DNA of 64,000 bases from Siniperca chuatsi (lineage: Eukaryota; Chordata; Actinopteri; Centrarchiformes; Sinipercidae), in assembly GCF_020085105.1 (NCBI RefSeq), contig NC_058053.1, positions 20,363,388-20,427,387 of the forward strand. Reading direction: 5' to 3'. Of this stretch, positions 24,001 through 35,120 are shown piece after piece. The translations under genes and the position numbers were made by a program. A model generated the notes under the pieces. That model was given only the letters and a program-made list of their open reading frames with translations. It did no database searches and had not been told where the DNA came from. Within the stretch, counting starts at the first letter, position 1. Every line of letters starts with the position of its first letter.

Positions 24001-27000
24001 ATTAGTAATAGCAATTTGAGAAGAAGTTTGCTAACCAAAACAAACAAACAATATGATGTTCTTTAGTTAGAATTTTATATTTAGATATTTAGGTTGTTCT
24101 TTTACTGCTTGTCAGCTATAGCAATTCTTGTCGTGCTTCGTCATTCTAGGTGGATGACAAGTACAAGTGCAAGTTATTTTATTAGGTTCCTTGTAATATG
24201 GCAACCAGGGCTGATGCAGTGAGGTGGCTGTGTCTCAAGTTCCAGCATCTAGCAGTGACTCCAGCAGGTTTTGAGTCTGCCAGATTCTACAAGTGAATGA
24301 GAGGCAGATGTGTGGTGACAGCACTACGCTCATTAGGCCGAATCAGTGTCACACTGTGACAACTGGCCAACTTGAGGCTTCTCTCGTCACTCAGTACTTA
24401 CGCCATTCAGCCAAGACCAGCTCAGACTCTCCCAGACCTCATTTCAAACCATTAACTGTTCTGGCTTCTCTCCCTGTTTCCCTGAAACAGAACCTTTTAG
24501 TTTAGGTTAGGTGTCTTTATATGCTGATAAACACATTTTCTTGTCATCCCTTGAATACAAAATCTCCAGCCATGATATTGTGCTAAACCTTTAACTGACT
24601 TTTTCTCCACACCTATCTTTGATCCTAGTGGTATCCCTGTCTCTGACCACTGGTCTACCCCTGCTCCACAATCCCAGCTGTGTGGTCAGCTACAGCCCCT
24701 CCAGGCCTCTGTCCCTGGGCTGAAGTTGTGATATCTATTTCAGTCCACTAGAGACCAGACAGCCGCCACTGTGGCTCCAGAGAATTCCCTGTCCAGCGAT
24801 TACCGATGGTTGCACTCCACTCATATGCTTTAGCATCTCCTGTGTCCAAACTGCTTAGCATCTGATGGGTCGCTCTAAGCCATTAAGGCCAGTTTGCAAT
24901 TATAGATGTGTGGCTGCTGGACACAGAAACAGATGTGCTTTGATCTATTTACGGTAGGGTGGATGGGGGGGTCATAACAGCTTACTTCCATGCGTGGGTC
25001 AGCTCACGCACCTCTGACATCCCTTGTCTTTCAGTTCACTTGACATGCACTTGTGTTTTTCAATCAGCAAAAACTTTAGTGATGAATGGGCATTAAGAGA
25101 GAACAGCGTGTGTGTCTATGTGTGTCAGCACACATACATAATCAAGCATGTTTATGCGTTTAATCTGCATGTCCCAACCACAACCAAGCATGTGTGGAGG
25201 TGAGAGCTTGTTCAATGAAAATTTGGACAATCCTGCTGCACTAAATAAAAGGGAATCAAGTCAAGCCCCATCTGTTTAAGTACCAAAATTCACCGAGGGG
25301 CAAAATAGTTAGTGTTGCAGTACATTTTTAACGCCTTGTCTCCTTTTTTCCCCCTCAACTTGAAGTGCTTTGGGTGGTGAAAAATGGAAAACAAATGTTC
25401 TGTTGACAGCTTTCCTATGCCCAGGGTGTGGGAGTATTTATATCATAAAGGTGCCAACACATCCTAGTTTTACAGGCTGACCATTGCTGGGGGGGGGAAA
25501 AGAAGGGGACAAAGGGGGGTTATCCTGTAGCTCATTCTGGTAATTACTAGATCAGTGATGAATAGGCCTTGATAAGCCTGTGACAAATTAGCTTACAACT
25601 GCTGTGGTGTGAAATTCTTATTCATTTCAAAAGAATTTAGCTTTATAATCAATGTAGGACATCTACAAATGGATCCTGCTGATTGCATGTTGGGTCCGGT
25701 GTGACTACAGTATACTCGAGACATGGACTGCATTAAGATTGAGGGCATGGCTGAATGTACTATTGCTCCTTTACTGCTCAGGGCGCAGTAATAACAGGAC
25801 TCGGCCCAGAGTTTTAAGCCTCAGTAATATTCAGTTCCACAGTCATTTTTCTTCCTTGTCACTTGTCTTATTGTCACCACTTTGCTTGTATTAAAAATTC
25901 ACGGGTCACTTGTATGGCATTTAGTGCTTGTCTCCAGTGTACTGCATGCCCGTGCTAACTAGTCAATTGTGACCACTTTTCACAGCAGCAGTAACGCCTT
26001 GGGCGTACTGTGATTTCATAATGTTTATGGTGTCAGTGGCAAGCCTGACGGGAAAATGGTAATAACTCCAATACCAATATGAATAATGAATGAACTCTTA
26101 TCATTTCATAAATCAGACGGGATGTAGAACATATGGAGATAAGCAGTCATATTCTTGCCACTGGGTTTCACTGTTAAAAAAAAAGCACCATATTTTAAAC
26201 TGCTTTTACTGCTATAATGCTGTATCCTGTATGATATAGCCTGCAGCATGCTATGGGAACACTGTCTACTGTACTATCACAGAGGTGCATTCAACAGAGT
26301 GCACAGGGGGAGTCCAACATTGACATTGTGCTGTAAGCAGGTCTGTCCTGAGGTGAACCATGTGTACACAGCTTTAGGTCCTCTCTGATGTAGGTGTTTC
26401 TCAGTCCGCCAGTGTCGTGTTGTGAGGCCACCATCCCACTGTGTTTGTTCCGCGTTACTGTGCTGAGAGGAGTACTATGGGAACATTCATTCAAAAGCTT
26501 ACATCCAGCAAACCACTGCTCACACTAGAAGTCATAGAGCTTGAAAATTAAAGTTTTGTGTTGTGATTTTCATCTTCATCCTAAACTTTCTCACAGCTCA
26601 TATTTTATGCACTGAAGTCTTTGAGAGTGACATCCATGTAAAGGCAACCAAAGTAAACATGTTTATTTATTGTAAAATTATCCCCATAATCACTGAACAA
26701 CAAAAACTCAATGCCTCAACAAAATAACGGGTGCCCAAGAAGTTAATATTCTGTGGTCTGGCTGGACCTGCTCATTAATTCAGTTAAATGAAGTGAGAGA
26801 GGGGGAATCAGAGTGAACCGAACGGGAAAAAAAGCCCTTAAAACCATTTCCTGTGATTTGGGTAACGTGCAGAAAAGTCAGAGGCTAGGTATTTGTTTTT
26901 GCCTCTTTTGTTCTCTGCTTTTTCTCTCAGTGTGAATGCGTATTAATGTTATTTTTCTCACTTTGGTTTTCCCCAACATTTTTCTTTCCTTTATAACATT

Positions 27001-29629
27001 GCTCCTTCCCTCTCTCTCTGTTTCTCTCTTGATTGCTGGGTCAGTAACTTGGCGGTGGATTGGGTCAGGGAGCGCAGTCTGGTTTTGTCCACCAGCTTTG
27101 GGCCGTGAAGGCTAATGCCTCCTGACACGCGCAGCTCCATCAGTCCCGACCGCATCATTCTAGTAATGCAGAAGTCATCAGGGCCTGGGATTGCGTGAGG
27201 GCTCTCATCTGGAAACCCAAATAACCTTAACCTCTCAGAATTCCTGTTGAAGAATGCAAAAATTAATGAATGGATTAAGTTGCTACTTTGTCTCATTGGA
27301 TTACACCATATTGTTTGCGATTGATGTGTTTTTGGAGAAATATCTCTAAAATGTCCCATATAGTGATCTGATATTGCAAGGAAAGATAAGGAATATTCCA
27401 AAATATTTTCACATGTTAGAGTCCATAAACATTACATAAACACTACTGAAAGTGTAGAGTGGATGTTGTAATTTATGTTCAAAGGCCAAAGTTTAATCTG
27501 GATTGTGTGGCCTCTTTAGCTGGTGTGCTGGTCTTTTCCAACCATATTCCACCTCCTTTACAGGCACTCAACTGAATTGTTGCTTAACCTGCGCAGTGAC
27601 CCTGCCACATGCTATCTGCATCCTTTTATCCCAGATCCACCATTACACTATTCCTCTTGTGGGCAAGGGTTTTGCAATGCGTCAACCAGAGCCACAGACT
27701 TGTGAAGGGAAATCCATAAACCTTGTGTTAGGGCAGAGAAAAAAAGTCTGCACCAGTGCTTACTCATCTGTTAAAAACGGAGTGATCTGCAAAGTTTGTA
27801 TGAGAGGGTTTTTGACGGTGCCCTGCTGCTTTGTCAGTGCAGCACATGCTGCAGGCTCTGGCATCCCCTATTGCCTTCCAGGTCATTGGCCAGGCTCAGC
27901 AGGAGGTGGGCTTCTAGCCCCATGACACATCCCTGATTCACAGCTGGATCCGAAAAAAGGTATCATAGCAAATGAGTCGGTAAAACATCACTGGTTTGAA
28001 GAGCGTGAAAAATTGTCATGATATCATTTGTAATTCCTGATCTAGACTACCATTGGTAGGAGAAAGAGAAAGTGAGAGAGATATCTGGTAATGAAGGGGT
28101 TTTATTCCTCTTCACTATCTCCACCAGTCTCTGCCCCCTCTCTTCCCCACCACCCCAAAGCCTGACCCCCAGACTGATGCCTGAGGAAGGAAATACAAGC
28201 TAATGTAAGGAGGCAATAATTAAACATCTCGTGATTCTCAGCCGTGTGGCTTATAGGTGTCGCACTCTTAACATGAGAGCTTTATGACACGTTGTCCTGT
28301 TCTTGAATGTGGCTTTTTCTCCTCATTACACATGACTCATGAGCGGTCGTGATGTGTCAGATTGGGCCTGTCCTGGTGTGTTGCGGCGATAGTGGTGATG
28401 TTTGGGGAGGTTGTACGGGGTAAGTTAGGAGTTTGGTTGGTCTCAAAAATATTAGAGCTGCTGAGCTTGTAATTCAGTGCATGATGCTTTTAACAATATA
28501 AAAGTGCTAAAATATCAACATACAGTATAGTGTTGTAATTTCATTATTAAAAAAATCTTTTTTTTTAATAAAAATACTTTTAAAAGAAAATGTTATTGTT
28601 TAAAATAACTGTCATTTACTAGAAAACATTTCAGGATTTGAATTGTTTTATTGCCAAATTGTGTCATTGTCATTAACCAAAATTGTTATTTGTGTACCGT
28701 AACCTACATTGGTCATACATAAGATAAAAAAAAATAAAGAAATTATTTAAATTTTGTATTTTGTGTAATAACATTAAAGAAGGAAAACAATGTGCTGTCA
28801 TAAAAATTATATAAACCACACTATGTATTATGCAATAAAATAAGATACATAAACCCTTATGATCTTTAACCTTTCTGTGTTTAGAGTACAGTTGGCTGTG
28901 AGGCTGTGTGCAGGTTTGATGGATGCAAAGAATGGACAAACATCAGCTCCCTCTAAAACCACAATGGAGAGCTTGGATCTAAATGTCATGGTTTCATAAC
29001 GGATACACTGACATTTCTGTGATGGGATTTAGCCATGGGTTAATATAGCCATTGCTGGCACACTGCATTGATGTCCATCTCACCCGGGCTGTGAAGTCTA
29101 TCTCACCATTTTTTTTGGTGCCCTCACAGAAGTTTCTTTCAAAGGGATGAATTGGATTCTATGCTGGTTAAAGCCAATTATTTTATCAGAAAAAAAACTG
29201 TTTGATATGTAGGTTTGTTTTATATGATGTTAATGTGCCTCAGGAGCTGTTCAGATCATTCTTTTTTGGTGAGTGTTGGGCTGGGGGTGGGGGCTGTTGG
29301 GGAAGGCAGGCGATCAGCATTGAAATCAGAGCCATGTAAATCTAATCAATTATACAGTTTTTCAGATAAAATGTTGGTAAATCAAAACACATTTTCCAAA
29401 AGTCACAGTATAATGAGAAATTTAAATTGGAAACAGAAACCATTTGTTTATTATAAATGCCAGGGTGAGGTGGTGACTTGCCATCCATAAATTTTGTTAT
29501 CCTTTCATATTCCTTTTATCTATGACTACAGCTTTGGCACTCATTCAAGATTTTAATGAACCCAGACTTCTGAGGCATCAAGGCCTAGTGATGCATTGTC
29601 CATTTGGATCAGGGAGTACAGAGGGGGAA

Positions 29630-29654
29630 CAAAGGCAAAAAGCTTTTGCCTTTG
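29630..29654. promoter_or_regulatory. Palindrome of SOX/TCF-like sites
   Basis: A perfect inverted repeat: left arm CAAAGGCAAAA, spacer AGC, right arm TTTTGCCTTTG. With flanks it gives AACAAAGG (SOX-type) on the left and CCTTTGA (TCF/LEF-type read in reverse) on the right. A binding role is inferred. Confidence 0.4.
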
Positions 29655-30471
29655 ACATAATATTTTATATTCTATTGCCTTACAGGGGGGTCTTTAGGTG
29701 ATTGCAACATTTAACAACGTAACAGATTGACAGGAATAAACACATATTCAGCATATATCTGGAATTAACAACCAGACTGATGATCTTGTGAGCGTGTTTG
29801 TGTATGTGTGTGCACGTGGCAAGGGGTGACTTGAATAAAAACAAAAATTCTGTGCTTTATGAGGATACAGAGAACCCCCCTGCTCTGGCGCGACCTGGTG
29901 TCGGCTGCTTTCTTGGGCTCAGAGGTTCCTAGGGGAGACCAGAATGGAAGTTGAGCATCTTGCTGTGATCCAAAGAAAGTGTGCCAAATGCTATCAAAAC
30001 TGGATTAGTAGACAACAATTGTGTTCGATGAACGGAAGGGGGAGGGAAAGAAGTAGTTTCCAAGTAACCAATGGATGGAATTTTCCAGCTCCATTGCATT
30101 TTTATCCCATGTAGGAATGGATGCGCACATAGGCCCCCTTTGTTAAGGGATAAAATCTATATAAAATACTTCCTAAAATACAAGTTTTCTTACCTGATCA
30201 TGCAAGCAAGAAGCAACAACAACACTGTATTTCTTATTTATTGGATAAAAAACAATGACCTATTTATATGTATAGGAAATTTCAGATGTTGTGAGCTAAG
30301 GGGATCACTCAGGTTTCTGCCATTTGTGTTGAAATTTGTTTTTCATGTGTTATCAGCCTTTGGGAGAGAGGGAAAACATCTATCGACAATATCACTTTGA
30401 TATTCTTAATATATGTTTTTCCCTGAAATGACGTGGAGAGTAAACAATGGCAAATTGTCACATTATATCAG

Positions 30472-30800
30472 TGGTTTCCAACATTTTTGGACTGTGACCG
30501 TTAAAAGTGAAGCAGTATTGACCCCTTGTTACAGGTTCCATATGACTATGATTTGAGGACAGTTCAACCACAGACTGATGTTTCCTTCTCAGAATGTTTA
30601 AATTCAATATTTTTTAGAGGCCTCTTACCAGTAATTCAAAATAAACAAATAAACAGCAAAAACTAGAGAAATGTCAAAAAAAATATACTCTACTGTGGGA
30701 AAACTACAGTTGCCTAAATGACTATATATAGCCTACAGCATAATCTAGGGTATATATGTACATAAAGTAAAGTAAGTCCAGCAGCACATTCAAATTTAAA
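30472..30800. mobile_element. Possible degraded hAT-type element
   Basis: Begins with CAGTGGTTTCCAACATTTTT and GGACTGTGACC, resembling the CAGTGGTTCYCAACCTTTTT start of many vertebrate hAT elements. The opposite end is not seen, so the right boundary is a guess. No coding capacity is visible. Confidence 0.4.
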
Positions 30801-31380
30801 TAGGCTACACCCCAACCCAATAGCTGTCCTGTGAATGCTGACATTTGGAGCAAATCCCCTGCTGACTTAATCATGGCAAATATTGCGTGTCATTTGTGCA
30901 CCACACTTGGACCTGGCTGATGGTAGTGGTAGTAATTCACCACTGCTGTGAGAGAGAACTCCTAGGGGGACGTGCCTTGTGCTCAAATCTCTCTTTCCTT
31001 TTATTCCTCCCCTGTTTCTCTCTGTTGCACGCTTCAGCCTCTCTCTGTCCCTTCTGTCTCATAGAGCAGAAGGACACCAGAGTTACTGTAGACAAAGAAC
31101 ATCTGTGAGGCAAAGAAATCTAGAATGAAGCGAAGTGACGACTTATAACTGAGCAACCACACAGAATGTCACTGATTTAGATAATCACTGTTTACCAACG
31201 GTAACTTTAATTTTAAGTTCCTACTACTTCTTTTGAATTATCTTGTAAAATACATAAAATTTTAGCGTAACTTCCCTCTCAAAAAATGTTCATCCTCTGC
31301 CATTGCTCTCCTCTCCACGACAGTCCCATCCTACTACTTGTTCGCTGTTTACCTTCCCATGTGCTCGGAGTGATCCAGAG

Positions 31381-31494
31381 CCCGCCCCTCTCCATGCTGT
31401 GGCCAACCACAAAGCTCGGGCCGTACGAGGGAGATACTTCTGTAGCCAATTGCTGCTTGCTCTCTTAGCGCGTCATCGAAGGCAACATGGCGGC
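31381..31494 (+). promoter_or_regulatory. GC-richer promoter with GC box, CCAAT box and YY1-like start
   Basis: CCCGCCCC (Sp-type GC box) lies at 31381-31388 and CCAAT at 31446-31450. CAACATGGCGGCG at 31484-31496 carries the ATGGCGGC core of YY1 sites, overlapping the start codon. Several CpGs stand out against depleted surroundings. The whole is typical of a broadly expressed vertebrate gene without a TATA box. Confidence 0.6.
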
Positions 31495-31530
31495 GCACAT
31501 TACCAGAGCTGTGAAACGACTTGTTCCACA
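31487..31530 (+). CDS. First coding exon of an unidentified gene, likely mitochondrial protein, partial
   Basis: An ATG at 31487 (A at -3, G at +4) opens 14 full codons plus two bases, reading MAAHITRAVKRLVP then CA, and ends at a perfect donor GTAAGT at 31531 (phase 2). The peptide has four basic residues counting its His (two Arg, one Lys, one His), no acidic residues and alternating hydrophobics, like a mitochondrial targeting sequence. No second exon is recognisable in the remaining 32 kb, so the first intron is probably very large. In human 13q32 the mitochondrial genes CLYBL and PCCA lie near GPR183 on the plus strand and have very long introns, so either fits context. I do not recognise the peptide itself. 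Confidence 0.6.
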
Positions 31531-32345
31531 GTAAGTCAGCTTATGTTTTTTTATTTGTCCTTTTCCTAAATGTGCTTTGTCTCTTGTAGAAAAACTCACC
31601 CGGAAAAATGCTCCGGTGCTACTTTCGGGCGATAAGCTTCCCTCCATATTACGGTAGCAGCTGTTGGTCAAATGTCACTTGTTTTGTAGGGGTAGAAGTA
31701 GCTGTACAGCATTTTGCAACGGTGTGTCTAATGGTCTATTCGTTTGTCATGTGAGCCAAAATGACGAAGTATAGACTTGCTTGAGGTTACTTGTGTGTTA
31801 TTTCTCGAATGAGTTTAAAAAAGCTGGAAATGTGCACAGAACTTGTATTGAAGACCTCTGCCTCACCTCACAAGATAAACACTGCTATGCCCTGTGCACC
31901 ACTGAGCTCCAGAGGCTCTTAGGATGAAGGGAATATGCTTAATGTTATTGATACCAAAAACACACCGAAGACAGGTAGTTGTAAGAGCAAAGTAGCCTAC
32001 ATGCCTGGCTGCTGGCAAGTTCCAGTGTAAGAGTTTGACAGTAAAACAGAGTGTAATTGTTAGCTTTTCATTCTGGGGATGTCACCATGTAGGGTGCAGA
32101 TCTGATGTTACTGTTGCTGTGCAGCATATCTTATGCTATGTTGTGTTCCCATCTTGTTTTCAATGTAATTTTTTATCATCAAGGACCATGATGGAAAATA
32201 AAGTTTTAAACTTTCTTTTACCTCCATGGCATGTTGCATTTGTGTCAAATATTACTAACTTATCTGCTAGTGTAAGTCAAAGGCAGCCTGTACTAAACAG
32301 GCCTGTGCTGCAGTGGCCAAGAGAGGTCAACACAACACACCACAA
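31531..32345 (+). other. Start of the long first intron, nothing further seen
   Basis: Begins with the GTAAGTCAGC donor. It is CpG-richer for about 100 bp, then ordinary AT-rich DNA. No exon or repeat is recognised. Confidence 0.45.
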
Positions 32346-32348
32346 CTT

Positions 32349-32760
32349 AAAGGAATAGTTCAACATTTTGGGAAATATGCTTTCTTTAGTTAGATGAGAA
32401 GAGCGATGGCACTGGTGTGTGTGTGTGTGTGTGTGTGTGTGTGGTGGTTAGCCTAGCTTTATCGTAAAGACTGGAAGCAGGGGTGAACAGATAGTCTGAC
32501 TCTCTCCAGAGTTAAAAAAAAACCACACCAGCACCTCTACAGCTCAAACTAGATACAACATGAATTAGTCACACGTTGTCTTGTTTGTTTGATCTATACA
32601 GAAACGTAAAAAGGGCAATTTGTGGTTTTAGGGGGAGTGTAACTATTTGTTTTCCATCCGCCCAGTACTTCTGTGTAGAGCATCTTGGCTGTAGTGCTGG
32701 TTGCCTGGCAACCTCACTGTGATGCTGTGATAACAAGACTCCAGGAAGTTACTACACATG
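32349..32760 (+). repeat. Abundant percomorph interspersed repeat
   Basis: Starts AAAGGAATAGTTCAACATTT then TGGGAAATATGCTTTCTT. It contains TTAGATGAGAAGA, a GT microsatellite, AAAGACTGGAAGCAGGG, CACCAGCACCTCTA and CTGGTTGCCTGGCAACCTCA, and ends near ACTCCAGGAAGTTAC. This ordered set recurs very often in spiny-rayed fish genomes. The class is not settled by this copy, and it has no coding capacity. Confidence 0.7.
32415..32443. repeat. (GT)14 microsatellite
   Basis: An uninterrupted GT run embedded in the 32349-32760 repeat. Confidence 0.95.
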
Positions 32761-33014
32761 GCTGTTTTTTTTATTTTTATTTTCTGACTGCATGATTTTG
32801 ATATTCCTAAAGAAATTGGCGACACCTTTTATATTAACCTTTTTCTCATCAACAGTGTTTTCATCAGTTTTTAGTGTCCCCCTAAACTTCTGTGGTTTTC
32901 TATCTTTGTAATATGCTTCTTTTTGCTGCATATGCATTGTCAAATTGCTGAATGTGTTTTTTTTTTATTTGCTTGTATTTTATTTATTTGCTGCATTTTT
33001 ATTAATGTGACACA

Positions 33015-33300
33015 CAGTTGTCAGTTTATTTGGTACACCTAGCTAAAACTAACACAGTCTTATTCAATACTCCTGCGATAAATTCAACCTTCATTAAGGT
33101 TATAATGTTCAGGTTTTGTTGAAACTGTGTTAGAGAGGTGTTGATTCAACTTCATGATCATTTGGAGCTTGTAGTGTTGGTGTGGTGCTGTTGAGTTATA
33201 TGGCTTTACTGTAAGTGTTTTCTAATATTTAATATACCCTCACTGATACAATGTGGACAAAATATGGACAAAATATTAGATACACCTCTGCAGTAAAACA
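33015..33300 (+). repeat. Short interspersed repeat (GTCAGTTTATTTGGTACACC type)
   Basis: Contains GTCAGTTTATTTGGTACACC, TAGCTAAAACTAA, AAGGTTATAATGTTCAG, TTTTGTTGAAACTGTGTTAG and AGAGGTGTTGATTCAACTTC in the order I know from many teleost transcripts and introns. It is non-coding; the element class is unknown to me. Confidence 0.6.
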
Positions 33301-35049
33301 TATTTCTTAACTATACAAAGTGCTTATTCTGAAGTTAAGTAATACTTATTCAAAGTGATACATTATAAAACCTATATTGACAGGATCCTCAGGTTAACAT
33401 GTTCCTTACAGATGAATATATAGTGGTTTGTATCATCGTCATTTTGGTTGTATATGTGGTTATGATGAGAAAGTACTGCCAGTCTCTCATGGCAGCCAAT
33501 CGTTGTTATTCAACTGTAGAGCCCTTCTCATTCATTCTGCACACCCACAAATTTCCTGCCATCTAAACTGGAAACACTGGAAACAATCTTTCATATCAAC
33601 AGTATGTAATGTTTAGGTAACTGCTGCCCCCAAATGAATGTTTTGTTTCTGTATCAATTGACTTGACAACACAATTATGATAATGAAGGTTATTGGTATT
33701 GCTTACATGTGTGACTTTGAGCCAAAGCCAAGCTCAAACCAGATTGGGCTTAATGGGCTTAATCTGTAACTTGAAGCAAAGGTCAGTGATGTACTTATAT
33801 CGTAGGATGTAGATCAGTTAGTGTGATCGTGTGGTTCTACATTATAAATAATACAATCTGCATGCTTATATCTGTTGTGATCAGTTAATTGTTTCAATCA
33901 TCTTGCTATGTTTCTGTTTTCTTTTTAATTTTCTGTATTACTGCACATGGCTACTTTTTCATCAATTAATACAAGCAGTCAGATAAATCTGAACTCCTTT
34001 TTTTTTTTTAAGTTTTTTCAAAAATCAGACTAACAGTCTATAATATAAAAAGGTGCATCTTTTCAATACCAGTATCTACGTGTCCCACCTCAGTACATAA
34101 ACATTACAAAAACATAAATCTTCCTGCAGTGCATTATAAAATGTGCTGTAATCTAGAAAATAAGGTTTTCACATAGCAGCTCTAAGACGGGGCACTTCCT
34201 GAATGTGGCAAACATGACTCTGAACACAGCAGACAACAGGACTGCAACAGTAAATACATTACATTACATGTAATCCATATAATGCAATGTAATCACTTGC
34301 TGCTGATCTCTGCCTCCCTCTGCCATATCTCCCAACATATATAAAAGTAATGTTTGCCTAACGTTCACCCTCAATTCAGTGCAAAAGAGCAACATTGCTT
34401 ACGGAAGGTAACTGTAACTTTACAACTTTATTTACTTTAACTTCGTTGATGCACAATCGTACACATCTACATTGCAATGCATTTTAGAATTGAGAAATTT
34501 CCACATGTTTAATGCTAACATTACCAAATTATCACTAAACACAAAGTACAGCTTTGCTTATGGGAATGCCATTAATTTGGTCATAAACCAAATAAGTTTT
34601 GGACAAATAGAAAATTTTGACCTTATGGTGGCGCTGGATTTAAAGTGATCACACAGGTTATTTCAGGTCATCCACGCAGCTAGCGTGGCGAAAAATTCTA
34701 ATATTGCCGTAAGACATATACAGACCTAATAAACTCTGACATGTTAAGAGATAGTTACTATAAACGGTTACATCATGAGATTCAGTGACAGCAGTAAAGG
34801 TTCAATGGTGCTCTTCTACCTTTTTGTAAATTGTCACGCAAATCTCATAGGAGGTAGGCTATAATGAGAAACTTCAGTTTGAATGTCAGTTACAAAGAAC
34901 TTAAGTGGCTTTAATATTCTAGTAATGTGTCTGTACTAGTCAACTACATTGTGACATGTGGCTCTAATTCAAGGCGCATGAATTTCCAGAGGCACAAAGC
35001 TGATGATCCTGCCAAATTAGAGTGTGAAGTGACTGTCACGCCAGTCTGT

Positions 35050-35061
35050 TGTGTGTGTGTG

Positions 35062-35093
<32 letters not shown>

Positions 35094-35120
35094 TGCGTGT
35101 GTGTGTGCGTGTGTGTGTGT
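35050..35120. repeat. GT/GC alternating microsatellite, (GT)n(GTGC)n(GT)n
   Basis: About 70 bp of alternating purine-pyrimidine: GT units, then GTGC units, then GT units. Such tracts can adopt Z-DNA under supercoiling. Confidence 0.95.

Larger units (their letters stand above)
21041..31300. other. Long gene-free stretch, possible conserved non-coding blocks
   Basis: No recognisable exons over 10 kb. Locally GC-richer, low-repeat blocks (about 21055-21215, 24600-24830, 27000-27220, 27820-27930, 28060-28200, 29880-29960) interrupt AT-rich DNA. They have no transposon signatures and may be conserved regulatory elements; this is inference from composition only. The longest ORFs, 27503-27925 (+) and 26991-27401 (-), match no family I know. 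Confidence 0.35.
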
